This document shows positions 8,158 through 17,675 of a stretch of 64,000 nucleotides of DNA, piece after piece; within the stretch, counting starts at the first letter, position 1; every line of letters begins with the position of its first letter. The position numbers and the translations under genes were made by a program. The stretch is from Gelidibacter maritimus (GTDB taxonomy: Bacteria > Bacteroidota > Bacteroidia > Flavobacteriales > Flavobacteriaceae), in contig NZ_JACGLT010000001.1 of assembly GCF_014062315.1 (NCBI RefSeq), positions 62,001 to 126,000 on the forward strand, given 5' to 3'. The notes under the pieces were generated by a model that saw only the letters and a program-made list of their open reading frames with translations, did not search any database and was not told the origin of the DNA.

Positions 8158-10770
8158 CTATTTCTGGACCTCGTCCACCAATTGGTCTTGGTTTCTGAAG
8201 ACCAGTTTGTTGTTAAATGAATCCAACAAGACAATACTATCTGTGGTAATATGACCCGCAAGTAATTCTTTACTCAACTCATTTAATACTTCCTTCTGAA
8301 TGACACGTTTAACAGGTCTGGCGCCATACTCAGGATTGTAACCTTTCTCAGCTAAATATGCAATGGCCTCATCGGTAGCGTCAAAGGTGATGCCTTGATT
8401 GTCCAACATTCGTGTCAAGCCTTTCAGCTGCAACTCTACAATATCAATAATATTTTGTTTTGATAATGGAGTAAACATAATAATATCGTCAATTCTATTT
8501 AAGAACTCCGGACGTACATTCTGTTTTAATAATCCCAAAACTTCAAGCTTAGCCGATTCTACAGCCGTATCAATATCCTTTGCCGCTTCAAAACGTTGCT
8601 GGATGATGTCACTCCCCATATTGGAAGTCATGATAATGATGGTGTTTTTGAAATCGGCCACTCGGCCTTTATTATCCGTCAAGTGGCCTTCATCTAAAAC
8701 CTGTAATAAAATATTAAACGTGTCTGGGTGTGCTTTCTCTATTTCGTCAAGCAGTACCACAGAATACGGTTTTCTTCTCACAGCTTCTGTTAATTGCCCA
8801 CCTTCATCATAACCAACATATCCAGGAGGTGCGCCAATCAATCGGCTAACACTGTGACGTTCTTGGTATTCACTCATGTCAATTCGGGTCATGGCAGCCT
8901 CATCATCAAAAAGATATTCTGCCAAAGCTTTTGCCAGCTCTGTTTTTCCAACCCCAGTGGTTCCTAAAAACAGAAATGTTCCGATGGGTTTTTGAGGGTT
9001 CTGCAGTCCGGCGCGACTTCTCCTTACGGCATCACTCACAGCTATTATAGCTTCTTCTTGACCAATGACACGCTTATGCAGTTCATCTTCCAATTTTAGA
9101 AGCTTTTCTCTGTCACTTTGTAGCATTTTTGTTACAGGAATCCCTGTCCATTTGGCTACAACCTCTGCAATATCCTCATAAGTTACTTCTTCTTTAATTA
9201 ATGAGCTCCCCGATTGGTTGGCCTGTAATTCCTTCTGAAGTTTCTCAAGTTCCTCTTGGGCTTCTTTGATTTTTCCGTAGCGAATTTCAGCTACTTTGCC
9301 GTAATCTCCTTCACGTTCAGCACGTTCTGCTTCAAGTTTAAAATTTTCAATGTCGGATTTAGCGATTTGAATATTGTCTACAACTTCTTTTTCACTCATC
9401 CACTTGGCATTCATTTCATTGCGTTCTTCTTTAATGTTGGCAAGTTCAGAACGTAAATTCTGTAGTTTGCTTTCATCTTTTTCACGCTTAATGGCCTCGA
9501 TTTCAATTTCCAACTGCATAACCTTTCTGTCTAATACATCGAGTTCTTCTGGTTTGGAATTGATTTCCATTCGTAGTTTAGAAGCCGCTTCATCCATCAG
9601 GTCAATAGCTTTGTCCGGTAAAAATCTGTTGGTAATATACCGTTCAGATAACTCTACGGCACCTATAATGGCCTCATCTTTAATACGTACTTTATGATGG
9701 GTTTCATATTTCTCCTTTATCCCTCGTAGAATTGAAATGGCACTTTCAGTATCTGGCTCGTCTACCATTACTCTTTGAAAACGACGCTCTAAGGCTTTGT
9801 CTTTCTCAAAATATTTCTGATATTCATCGAGTGTCGTTGCTCCAATGGCGCGTAACTCTCCTCTTGCTAAAGCTGGCTTTAAAATGTTTGCCGCATCCAT
9901 GGCGCCTTGCCCGCCTCCTGCACCAACAAGCGTATGGATCTCGTCAATAAATAATACAATATCACCATCACTTGAGGTGACTTCTTTGATAACGGCTTTT
10001 AAACGCTCTTCAAATTCACCTTTGTACTTGGCACCCGCAATAAGCGCTCCCATGTCTAAAGCAAACACCTGCTTGTCTTTTAAGTTCTCAGGAACGTCTC
10101 CATCGATAATACGATGGGCTAAGCCTTCCGCAATAGCTGTTTTACCTGTACCCGGTTCTCCTACAAGAATTGGGTTGTTTTTGGTGCGACGTGAAAGGAT
10201 TTGTAAAATTCTTCTTATTTCCTCGTCACGGCCGATCACCGGATCCAAACGACCATCCTTGGCCATTTGGTTGAGATTCTTTGCGTATTTGTTCAGAGAA
10301 TTATAAGTGTCTTCTTGGCTTTGTGAAGTGACGCGATCGCCCTGACGCAATTCGTCAATGCCAGCAGTAAGTGCCTTTTCAGTAACGCCTTGATCTTTGA
10401 GCATTTGCGCTATTTTGCTGTCTGATTTAAAAACAGCCAAAAGTAAATGCTCGACAGAAACATAGTCATCCTTCATCTTCTTAGCGATAATAGAGGCTTC
10501 ATTCAGCGCTTTATTCGCCTCTCTGGAAAGCATGATGTCGCCACCAGATACCTTCGGAAAACTCTCCAATTGCTTGTCTAAAGTCTGTTCTAAAAGATTC
10601 ATATTGACATTTAGTTTTTTTAGAAGAAATGGCAATACGTTTTCGTCAACTACAGAAATGGCTTTAAAAATATGCTCATTTTCTATCTGTTGATGGCCAT
10701 AACCTTGAGCAAGCTGTTGCGCGTGCTGGATGGCCTCCTGTGATTTTATGGTATAATTATTAAAGTTCAT
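8158..10770 (-). CDS. clpB: ATP-dependent disaggregase chaperone ClpB
   Basis: ClpB is a hexameric AAA+ machine that, with DnaK, threads and rescues aggregated proteins. The 870-residue protein shows all parts in order: Clp N domain (residues ~1-145), NBD1 with Walker A GEPGTGKT near 205 and Walker B LFIDEIHTL, the coiled-coil middle domain (~410-520, rich in Glu/Lys), NBD2 with Walker A GTTGVGKT near 610 and VLLDEIEKAHPD, and the C-terminal D2-small domain with NPEYGARPVKRVIQ. Length is typical. It is a single-gene unit with its own terminator, divergent from ytxJ; two related palindromes lie in the shared upstream region. Confidence 0.98.
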   Translation of the reverse strand: MNFNNYTIKSQEAIQHAQQLAQGYGHQQIENEHIFKAISVVDENVLPFLLKKLNVNMNLLEQTLDKQLESFPKVSGGDIMLSREANKALNEASIIAKKMKDDYVSVEHLLLAVFKSDSKIAQMLKDQGVTEKALTAGIDELRQGDRVTSQSQEDTYNSLNKYAKNLNQMAKDGRLDPVIGRDEEIRRILQILSRRTKNNPILVGEPGTGKTAIAEGLAHRIIDGDVPENLKDKQVFALDMGALIAGAKYKGEFEERLKAVIKEVTSSDGDIVLFIDEIHTLVGAGGGQGAMDAANILKPALARGELRAIGATTLDEYQKYFEKDKALERRFQRVMVDEPDTESAISILRGIKEKYETHHKVRIKDEAIIGAVELSERYITNRFLPDKAIDLMDEAASKLRMEINSKPEELDVLDRKVMQLEIEIEAIKREKDESKLQNLRSELANIKEERNEMNAKWMSEKEVVDNIQIAKSDIENFKLEAERAEREGDYGKVAEIRYGKIKEAQEELEKLQKELQANQSGSSLIKEEVTYEDIAEVVAKWTGIPVTKMLQSDREKLLKLEDELHKRVIGQEEAIIAVSDAVRRSRAGLQNPQKPIGTFLFLGTTGVGKTELAKALAEYLFDDEAAMTRIDMSEYQERHSVSRLIGAPPGYVGYDEGGQLTEAVRRKPYSVVLLDEIEKAHPDTFNILLQVLDEGHLTDNKGRVADFKNTIIIMTSNMGSDIIQQRFEAAKDIDTAVESAKLEVLGLLKQNVRPEFLNRIDDIIMFTPLSKQNIIDIVELQLKGLTRMLDNQGITFDATDEAIAYLAEKGYNPEYGARPVKRVIQKEVLNELSKELLAGHITTDSIVLLDSFNNKLVFRNQDQLVDEVQK

Positions 10771-10913
10771 AATATATGGCCCGTTTAATCGGGTAAATGT
10801 TTTTACGTTAGTTTTTTATTTTATATGTTCTCCTCCTTAATTGGAGATATGTTTGATTAAATTTGTTGTTGTTTTCATTCTGTATTTCAATTACCTTACC
10901 AAGCTATAAAGCA

Positions 10914-10958
10914 CGACAAAATGTCGCTTAACGCCAATAGTAGCGTGACGTTTCGTCA
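10914..10958. promoter_or_regulatory. Two matching palindromes between clpB and ytxJ
   Basis: CGACA-AAA-TGTCG (10914-10926) and TGACG-TTT-CGTCA (10946-10958) each have perfect 5-bp arms around a 3-bp centre. The centres are 32 bp apart, close to three helical turns, which suits a cooperative DNA-binding protein. They lie about 145-190 bp upstream of clpB and 245-290 bp upstream of ytxJ. The rest of the 431-bp intergenic region shows no other clear element. Confidence 0.45.
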
Positions 10959-11201
10959 GTTTGTAAGGGGTTTGGCTTATCATCGACTGTTGTATAAAGT
11001 TATTTAAAATTTGGGTGAGTAAAGTGACATTTAGAATAATTTTAACGCCCAAGTAAGTGATGGTTTGAGATAATCAATTTACGATTGCAGAATGTAAAGT
11101 TTTTGGATAATGTAGAAAGAACAAAGCATACAAGACTGATTGATCAAACGAGAGTTCATTTAAACAAATAAATCATAACACAAAAAATAAATACTACTTA
11201 C

Positions 11202-11612
11202 ATGGGACTATTTAATAAATTATTCGGTGCTAATTCAGATTCGACAACCGGTTCGGATCAACCAAAACAAGATAACGAAACACCTTGGATCAACTTAAAT
11301 ACTGTTGAGCAATTGGATGCCATTGTAGAAAAATCCTCAACTAAACCACAATTTATATTTAAGCATTCCACAAGATGTGGTATCAGCAGAATGGTTATTG
11401 GTCAATTTAAGGGAGGCTATCAGTTTTCTGAAAACCAAGCCGACCTGTATTATTTAGATTTACTGGCCCACAGACCAGTATCCAATGCAATTGCTGAAAG
11501 ATTTCAAGTGATGCACCAATCGCCACAATTACTTGTGGTTAAGAATGGGGTAGTGGTAGCCCATGAAAGTCATAGTGGGATTAATGCTATGGATTTAGGG
11601 AAGTTTGTTTAA
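11202..11612 (+). CDS. ytxJ: YtxJ / bacillithiol-system redox protein (monothiol bacilliredoxin type)
   Basis: The 136-residue protein has a thioredoxin-like fold pattern with a single active-site cysteine in KHSTRCGISR at about residue 59, the arrangement seen in YtxJ/BrxC-type proteins. These reduce proteins mixed with bacillithiol, the low-molecular-weight thiol of many Bacteroidota and Firmicutes. The strand NQADLYYLDLLAHRPVSNAI and the PQLLVVKNGVVV segment match the family. Residues 1-30 are a poorly conserved Ser/Thr/Asp-rich linker. It is divergent from clpB, so both may answer to protein or thiol stress. A bidirectional terminator follows. Confidence 0.85.
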   Translation: MGLFNKLFGANSDSTTGSDQPKQDNETPWINLNTVEQLDAIVEKSSTKPQFIFKHSTRCGISRMVIGQFKGGYQFSENQADLYYLDLLAHRPVSNAIAERFQVMHQSPQLLVVKNGVVVAHESHSGINAMDLGKFV

Positions 11613-11694
11613 TTTGTAGTATCAGTGTAGCGAAACAGTGCGAGGAATGAAATGATGGTTAAAGTCGCAATTCACCTTATGAGATATTGAGCAT

Positions 11695-11727
11695 AAAAAA
11701 CTCCTAAAAATTTATTTTAGGAGTTTT
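11695..11727. terminator. Bidirectional terminator between ytxJ and the convergent lipoprotein gene
   Basis: AAAAAACTCCTAAAA pairs with TTTTAGGAGTTTTT across a 5-base loop, giving a T-run on either strand. It lies between convergent genes ending at 11612 and 11733. Confidence 0.85.
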
Positions 11728-11732
11728 TCATT

Positions 11733-12914
11733 TTAATGCCTTATTTTATAAGAACTGATAATCTGCTTTAACTGCAGTTTCAAGTCTTCGCCAGTATCAT
11801 ACACCATATCAGCATTGGAAGGAAAGCGCAAGCGTCTATTGCGCAAAAGTTCCCGGTCCTGAGCATTCAGTGCGCGCTCATCACCTTTTATGGTGGCAAA
11901 GAAGTTTTCAAAGACAAATTCGCTATCAATTGGAAAGACATCCAAGGTTTGATTGTTTTTTAAGTCCATATAAACAACATCCGCAAGAATTTGAGTCGAT
12001 TTGAATTGGTGATATTCATTAAATTGGGCTCTTATATTGATAATGTTATCAATTTTGATGTCATTTCCTAAACTGTCTTTAACCACGTTTCCTTTTCTAT
12101 CCTTTTGATACTTCCAGCCATCTACAATTTGTCTCTCTCTAAGCGATTGCTTTTCATTAAATTTTTCCGGTGAAATATTGATGCGTTTTAATTGTAAAGC
12201 CATGGCATAGTCATAATCTATTCGATTATCAGGAAGGGCATGGTAAACCGTCCAAAACTGATTCAATCCATAGGTATCAAAGTTCAATAGATCATCCTCC
12301 AAGCGCTTTGGAATGATTTGATCGGTCTGATTTTCAATCGTCACAATCACATAGTCAGAACCAAGATTATGGGCTTCCTCCATTAAATGACGAACGTCTT
12401 TATATTTTGGGTTAATACGATCTATATACTGAAATGTGTGGTAGGCCTCTTTTAGATCTTGTTTGTTATTTGAGTCCATTAGTGCCAATCCAGTATCGTA
12501 CAGATACGCAGAAACTTCGTTGCGGGACTGTGCAATAACATGAGAGTAATCTTTAAAATCTAAACGGAGCGGCTTATTATGAATTTGTAAGGGTAAGATG
12601 GGCTTGATTTTTTCCTGACGTGAATTCAATTTGAGGTAGGTTTCATAAATAGCCTTATAATGTTCTGGATTTCCGTCCTTCCTAAGATGTTTAATCGTAT
12701 TTAAATCGCGCTCGACTGCCTTTTCAAAGGCGTTTTTGAGCATGACCACAAAGTCCTGTTTGCGTTCTTTATTTTTGTTGTTCTCAAGTTTTCTTAAGGC
12801 ATCTTCAATGGCCAGATCATAATTTCCAGAATGAAGTGCTTTCTCAATCTGTTTTTTTCCACTACAAGAAACAAGTAATAGAATGATTACACTGAAACGT
12901 AGTTTTGCTATCAT
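11733..12914 (-). CDS. Predicted lipoprotein of unknown function with helical repeat-like N-terminal half
   Basis: I start this at the ATG at 12914 (MIAKLRFSVIILLLVSC), which gives a lipobox at Cys17 and 393 residues; the open frame extends 50 codons upstream but that part is basic and aromatic and has no export signal. Residues ~20-170 are helical, with a TPR-like look (HSGNYDLAIEDALRKLEN, DTGLALMDSNNKQDLKEAYH). The C-terminal half is strand-rich with VIVTIENQTDQIIP and repeated aromatic residues. I cannot name a function. It is likely a single-gene unit, next to the convergent ytxJ and downstream of the fahA terminator. Confidence 0.7.
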   Translation of the reverse strand: MIAKLRFSVIILLLVSCSGKKQIEKALHSGNYDLAIEDALRKLENNKNKERKQDFVVMLKNAFEKAVERDLNTIKHLRKDGNPEHYKAIYETYLKLNSRQEKIKPILPLQIHNKPLRLDFKDYSHVIAQSRNEVSAYLYDTGLALMDSNNKQDLKEAYHTFQYIDRINPKYKDVRHLMEEAHNLGSDYVIVTIENQTDQIIPKRLEDDLLNFDTYGLNQFWTVYHALPDNRIDYDYAMALQLKRINISPEKFNEKQSLRERQIVDGWKYQKDRKGNVVKDSLGNDIKIDNIINIRAQFNEYHQFKSTQILADVVYMDLKNNQTLDVFPIDSEFVFENFFATIKGDERALNAQDRELLRNRRLRFPSNADMVYDTGEDLKLQLKQIISSYKIRH

Positions 12915-13011
12915 AAATCTGGTGTTTAAATTGTTAAAGTTAAAGGATTCCAACTTACATGCCAAATGTGAAAAAAATAGAAATTGGAAGCGGGGAGATA
13001 GAAGGGAATGG

Positions 13012-13054
13012 AAAAAAAAAGCACGAAAATCAGTGCCTACCAACCTTCGTGCTT
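13012..13054 (-). terminator. Rho-independent terminator of fahA
   Basis: AAGCACGAA (13019-13027) pairs with TTCGTGCTT (13046-13054). On the minus strand the stem is followed by nine T residues (13012-13020). It begins 20 bp after the fahA stop. Confidence 0.85.
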
Positions 13055-13073
13055 CAATTTTCAAGATTTTAAC

Positions 13074-14363
13074 TTATTTTTTCTTCTGATTATAAATCGG
13101 CAGTAATTGTGTGGAAACCTCTCCAAATCCAATTCTGGTACCGTCTTTTTCACAGTGCCCTCTCATGATAACGGTATCGTAATCATTAATAAACTTACGT
13201 TCCGTGCCATCTTTCATTTTTAAGGGCTTTTCACCTCTCCAGGTCAATTCTAACATAGACCCGTAAGAATCTTCTGTTGGTCCAGAAATGGTGCCGCTGC
13301 CCATCATATCACCTGAGTTGATAGGACAACCATTAATAGTATGATGTGCCAATTGTTGGGACATATTCCAATACATATATTTAAAGTTGGATTTGCTCAC
13401 AATGGTTTCTTTAGCATCTTTTGGACGTATTGCAACTTCTAAACTGATATCGTAGCCTTTTTTGCCTTTCGATTTTAAATATGGTAATAGCGGTTTGATG
13501 GGTTTCGGACTTTCTACTTTAAAAGGCTCTAGGGCGTCAAGTGTAACAATCCAAGGCGACATGGAAGATGCAAAACTTTTTGCCAAGAATGGTCCTAAGG
13601 GCACATATTCCCATTTTTGGATATCTCGAGCAGACCAGTCGTTAAAAAGAACCAAGCCAAAAATGTACTCTTCTGCCTCATTGACTGGGATCGATTCGCC
13701 CAAATCGTTGGCGTCAGTAGTAATAAAAGCCATTTCCAATTCAAAGTCGATCAATTTTGACGGACCGAAAACAGGTTCAGTAGCACCATCTGGCAAGGTC
13801 TGCCCCTGTGGTCTGTGGACCGGAATTCCAGATGGAATAATCGAGGAGCTGCGGCCATGGTAGCCAACAGGGATATGCAACCAATTTGGCATCAAAGCAT
13901 TGTCAGCACCTCTGAACATGGTCCCAACATTGGTGGCATGCTCAAGGCTCGAATAAAAATCGGTATAATCACCCACCTGAACTGGCAATTGCATTTCTAT
14001 TTCATCCAATCTAAAACAGACAATTTCTTTATGTTTAAGATTGTTTTTTAATGCGGTATTATTACTGTCAAAAATATCAGCGATTCTATTTCTTACGGCA
14101 CGCCATGTTTTACGGCCATCAGCTATAAAATCATTTAGGGTATCCTGAAGAAAAATATCATCAGTCAACGGAATGCCTTCAAAATAACCTAATTGGTGTA
14201 GTGCCCCAAGATCAATGGCTGTATCGCCAATTCGCGTCCCAATGGTAATGATATCGTCTCGTGTTAAAAAAACCCCAAAAGGGATGTTCTGTATAGGAAA
14301 ATCGGAGTTCTTTCCCACGTGAAGCCACGACGTACGATCGGGGTTATTTGCTGATATAGACAT
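13074..14363 (-). CDS. fahA: Fumarylacetoacetase
   Basis: This enzyme performs the last step of tyrosine and phenylalanine breakdown, hydrolysing fumarylacetoacetate to fumarate and acetoacetate. The protein has the N-terminal SH3-like domain (NIPFGVF, residues ~20-110) and the catalytic FAH domain with metal and substrate motifs YTDFYSSLEHATNVG, PVGYHGRSSSI, DFELEMAF, FNDWSARDIQKWEYVPLGPF and GDMMGSGTISG. I start it at the ATG at 14363 (MSISANNPDRTSW, 429 residues), because the 13 residues before it look like untranslated leader. Other tyrosine-degradation genes are not adjacent. It is divergent from glyA. Confidence 0.95.
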   Translation of the reverse strand: MSISANNPDRTSWLHVGKNSDFPIQNIPFGVFLTRDDIITIGTRIGDTAIDLGALHQLGYFEGIPLTDDIFLQDTLNDFIADGRKTWRAVRNRIADIFDSNNTALKNNLKHKEIVCFRLDEIEMQLPVQVGDYTDFYSSLEHATNVGTMFRGADNALMPNWLHIPVGYHGRSSSIIPSGIPVHRPQGQTLPDGATEPVFGPSKLIDFELEMAFITTDANDLGESIPVNEAEEYIFGLVLFNDWSARDIQKWEYVPLGPFLAKSFASSMSPWIVTLDALEPFKVESPKPIKPLLPYLKSKGKKGYDISLEVAIRPKDAKETIVSKSNFKYMYWNMSQQLAHHTINGCPINSGDMMGSGTISGPTEDSYGSMLELTWRGEKPLKMKDGTERKFINDYDTVIMRGHCEKDGTRIGFGEVSTQLLPIYNQKKK

Positions 14364-14529
14364 AGTTTTGCAATTAATTTGTTTTATATTAAATCTATTC
14401 AAACCTACATATTTTTTTTAATTTACAAACAAAAAAAGACTTAAAGTTATGTTGTTTTTGAGGAAATCAAAATTCCATAAAATTCAGATGAATAATTCTT
14501 TTTTTGGCCTAATTAACTATTGTATTTAG

Positions 14530-14537
14530 TATTTTTG
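14530..14537 (+). promoter_or_regulatory. Candidate -7 promoter box of glyA
   Basis: TATTTTTG matches the Bacteroidota -7 consensus TAnnTTTG, 69 bp before the glyA ATG. The nearest TTG (14504-14506) gives a 23-bp spacer, longer than usual, so the call is tentative. Confidence 0.35.
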
Positions 14538-14606
14538 GGGAAATTTGTGAAGATATTATTAAGAATAAAATTCCCAGCTTTGCGGGAGTGATTAAAAATT
14601 TAATTT

Positions 14607-15878
14607 ATGCAACGTGACCAACAAATATTTGAGCTTATAGAAGCTGAAAAAGAGAGACAGTTAAACGGTTTGGAACTTATTGCTTCAGAAAACTTTGTAA
14701 GCAATCAGGTAATGGAAGCTGCCGGATCAGTATTAACCAATAAATACGCCGAAGGCTACCCGGGAAAACGCTATTATGGCGGTTGTGAAATTGTAGATGA
14801 GGTTGAGCAGTTGGCCATTGATCGTGCTAAAGCTCTATTTGGCGCTGAATATGCCAATGTGCAGCCACATTCGGGAAGTCAGGCAAATACTGCTGTATAT
14901 TCAATGTGCTTAAAGCCTGGCGATAAAATTCTTGGTTTTGATCTGTCGCATGGTGGGCATTTGACTCACGGGTCTCCAGTAAATTTTTCAGGAAAACTCT
15001 ATAGTCCTTCTTTTTACGGTGTAGATAAGGCTACTGGTTTGATTGATTATAATCATTTGGAAGATACCGCCAAAAAGGAAAAACCAAAAATGATCATAGC
15101 CGGAGCTTCAGCTTATTCACGTGATATGGATTTTAAAGCTTTCAGGCAGGTTGCTGACCAAGTTGGTGCTGTTTTGATGGCAGATATTGCCCATCCTGCA
15201 GGATTAATAGCCAAGGGCATTTTAAATGATCCAATGCCACATTGCCATATTGTGACCACAACAACCCACAAGACATTAAGAGGTCCGAGAGGGGGGATGA
15301 TCATGATGGGCGCAGATTTTGAGAACCCATTTGGAAAGAAAACGGCAAAGGGTAACTTAAGAATGATGTCTTCGTTATTGGATTCTGGTGTTTTTCCAGG
15401 AAATCAAGGAGGGCCATTGGAGCATATCATTGCTGCTAAGGCCATTGCATTTGGTGAGGCCTTGACCGATGATTTTATGCAGTATATGTTGCAAGTTAAG
15501 AAAAATGCTGCTGCCATGGCAAAGGCCTTTGTAGCTAAGGATTATCATATCATTTCTGGAGGAACGGACAACCACATGATGTTGATTGATTTGCGAAATA
15601 AAAACTTAACCGGTAAAGCTGCCGAAGAAGCCTTGACAAAGGCCGATATTACGGTAAATAAAAATATGGTCCCTTTTGACGATAAATCGCCATTTGTAAC
15701 TTCCGGTATTAGAATTGGAACTGCAGCGGTGACGACCAGAGGCTTGAAAGAGGTGGATATGTCAACCATTGTCGATTTGATTGATGAGGTTTTAAATAAC
15801 CACGATGATGAGACCAAATTGGATGCTGTTGCGAAAAAAGTGAATGAAATGATGAAAGGGAAACCTTTGTTTTCGTAG
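14607..15878 (+). CDS. glyA: Serine hydroxymethyltransferase
   Basis: GlyA is a PLP enzyme that converts serine and tetrahydrofolate to glycine and 5,10-methylene-THF, the main source of one-carbon units. The 423-residue protein has the family markers LIASENFVS near residue 23, [15 protein letters not shown], the HSGSQAN pocket, DIAHPAGL with the PLP-N1 aspartate, and the Schiff-base lysine in [13 protein letters not shown]. Length is normal. It stands alone, divergent from fahA, and ends at a strong hairpin terminator shared with the convergent lipoprotein gene. Confidence 0.98.
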   Translation: MQRDQQIFELIEAEKERQLNGLELIASENFVSNQVMEAAGSVLTNKYAEGYPGKRYYGGCEIVDEVEQLAIDRAKALFGAEYANVQPHSGSQANTAVYSMCLKPGDKILGFDLSHGGHLTHGSPVNFSGKLYSPSFYGVDKATGLIDYNHLEDTAKKEKPKMIIAGASAYSRDMDFKAFRQVADQVGAVLMADIAHPAGLIAKGILNDPMPHCHIVTTTTHKTLRGPRGGMIMMGADFENPFGKKTAKGNLRMMSSLLDSGVFPGNQGGPLEHIIAAKAIAFGEALTDDFMQYMLQVKKNAAAMAKAFVAKDYHIISGGTDNHMMLIDLRNKNLTGKAAEEALTKADITVNKNMVPFDDKSPFVTSGIRIGTAAVTTRGLKEVDMSTIVDLIDEVLNNHDDETKLDAVAKKVNEMMKGKPLFS

Positions 15879-15901
15879 GTCAGTTATCTGATTGTCAATC
15901 C

Positions 15902-15943
15902 AACCTGAAAGTCCCAATACTTAGTGAGACTTTCAGGTTTTTT
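15902..15943. terminator. Terminator after glyA
   Basis: AACCTGAAAGTC (15902-15913) pairs exactly with GACTTTCAGGTT (15928-15939) across 14 bases, followed by a run of T residues on the plus strand. It also abuts the stop of the convergent gene. Confidence 0.88.
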
Positions 15944-17505
15944 TATTCTTCAAAAACCACATGTTGGTAAGCACCCAAATCAGGAGCAGCAGTGCGTGAC
16001 ACATTTAATATATCAAAAGGCACCGCATTTGAAAACGGATTGTTCCCAATCACATTAATTGCAGCGGATTCTTGTCCGATATTCAACTTATTTTTGGCCG
16101 TATCCATAAAGTCTGGATCTTGATTGAATACGACATTTCCATATAAAGCCACATTATCAAAACCATAGTTTGGATCTGAAGCAAACTTGTTATTCGGGTC
16201 ATTAAACTTGATCAGGTTATTGGTAAATTTAAAGTTAAAACCAGAACCTTCTTCTTCCTCTACTAGAAACTCCGGATTATCATTACCATAAATAATACAA
16301 TTGTTGAAATTGGCAGCAGACAAAGCATTGGTAACAATTGTATCGTCTTCCAAAATCAAATAATTGTTTAGGTATAACGCAGGAAACTGTCTAAAACTAT
16401 TTGTCCAGTAATTGGCTATGGTGCAATGGCTAAAGTTGTACGTTCCGCCATAAGTCCCTGCAAAGGCAGATTGGCCCGCATTGTTCAGCACTACGTTTTC
16501 GGCGGTAATGGAAGTAGCACGTCCTAAAATTCCGAAGTTACTGGAATTGTAAATTTTTGAATTCTTGATTGTTAACTTCGGAATGGCAGTGGTAGGATTG
16601 TTTTCTGATAATATACCAATAGTAGCATTTTTTATCGTTGCAAAATTGATGTTATTTTCCTTACTGCCTTGAAATAACCAAATAGTGCCCCATTGTCCTG
16701 GAATATTATCAAAGAAAGGTTCCAATCTGTCGCTTTCAAAAACGACTTCGTTTGCCATTGTGGATTGGTCAGGACTATATTGGCCGTTCACTTTTAACGA
16801 GGCATTATTGGTGATCAATAAACCCGAATTTGCATGAAAATGTACGCGCGCACCGGCATCAATAGTTAGGGTTTTATTTTCGCCAACAGCGGCATAACCA
16901 TATATAACGTAAGGTTTTTCTTTGGTAAAGGTCAATTCTGCATCGGTTAAAAATCGACCTTGAACGTTGGTTTCATCATCAATGCCATCGCCATCTACAT
17001 CAAAGGTTAAAGTTTCCACAACGCCTTGGGCATCCCGATTTGGGTAAATAAAAACGGCATCCTTAACTAAGGTTACCAAGTCCACCTTTTGATAATTTGA
17101 TCCGCTGTCAAATTCGATGATATCGGTATATAGAAACTGGTTATTGGCAGTTACAACACTTTGAATATCAAAAGTGGTCTCAATAAAAATATACATGCTG
17201 TCTTTTGCCAAAAGTTCTACATCTTGAAACTCCTTGCCTGACATGCCATCTACGTTGAGTCGGTAATGAGATGCTTGGCCTTGACTCAGACGTAGGGTAG
17301 GAATCAAAATGTCTTTATTGCTGCGGTTATAGACTTTCAGATTGTAGGTGCTTGATCCAATATTGGTGAAAACCGTATCTAAATAAACAGTGTCTTTGGA
17401 AAAGGTTAAGGCACCCTGACTCGGTTCAAAATCGAAATCTTTCCGACAGGAACTCCATAAGATCAACGTTGATATAGTAAGAATAAAATAAAAGCTTCTT
17501 TTCAT
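15943..17505 (-). CDS. Surface lipoprotein with right-handed beta-helix-like C-terminal half
   Basis: The 520-residue protein has a signal peptide with lipobox (LILWSSC, Cys at about 20). Residues ~30-130 resemble an immunoglobulin-like domain of the kind seen in Bacteroidota (DTVYLDTVFTNIGSSTYNLKVYN). From about 200 the sequence has the short turns and stacked Asn and hydrophobic residues of a parallel beta-helix (TIKNSKIYNSSNFGILGRAT; LYLNNYLILEDDTIVT). There is no recognisable lyase motif, so a structural or adhesive role is as likely as carbohydrate binding. A glycine/aspartate segment VDGDGIDDETN near residue 172 is a possible calcium site. Confidence 0.7.
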   Translation of the reverse strand: MKRSFYFILTISTLILWSSCRKDFDFEPSQGALTFSKDTVYLDTVFTNIGSSTYNLKVYNRSNKDILIPTLRLSQGQASHYRLNVDGMSGKEFQDVELLAKDSMYIFIETTFDIQSVVTANNQFLYTDIIEFDSGSNYQKVDLVTLVKDAVFIYPNRDAQGVVETLTFDVDGDGIDDETNVQGRFLTDAELTFTKEKPYVIYGYAAVGENKTLTIDAGARVHFHANSGLLITNNASLKVNGQYSPDQSTMANEVVFESDRLEPFFDNIPGQWGTIWLFQGSKENNINFATIKNATIGILSENNPTTAIPKLTIKNSKIYNSSNFGILGRATSITAENVVLNNAGQSAFAGTYGGTYNFSHCTIANYWTNSFRQFPALYLNNYLILEDDTIVTNALSAANFNNCIIYGNDNPEFLVEEEEGSGFNFKFTNNLIKFNDPNNKFASDPNYGFDNVALYGNVVFNQDPDFMDTAKNKLNIGQESAAINVIGNNPFSNAVPFDILNVSRTAAPDLGAYQHVVFEE

Positions 17506-17675
17506 TATGGTGGTTAATTCAAATTGAAATTCAAAAATATGACTTTTGGAATTATGAATTCATAAGAACCACTTATTTAATTCCCCGATACTTGCCACGG
17601 ACACAAAGATACTTTCCTATAAAAACGTTATAATATAACTGTTCGTGCTCATCGGTCGGTCTCGATGTTCTTGAC

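Noticed and set aside
8399-10306. Several long plus-strand open frames over clpB
   Set aside because: They are antisense shadows of clpB, whose domain motifs are intact.
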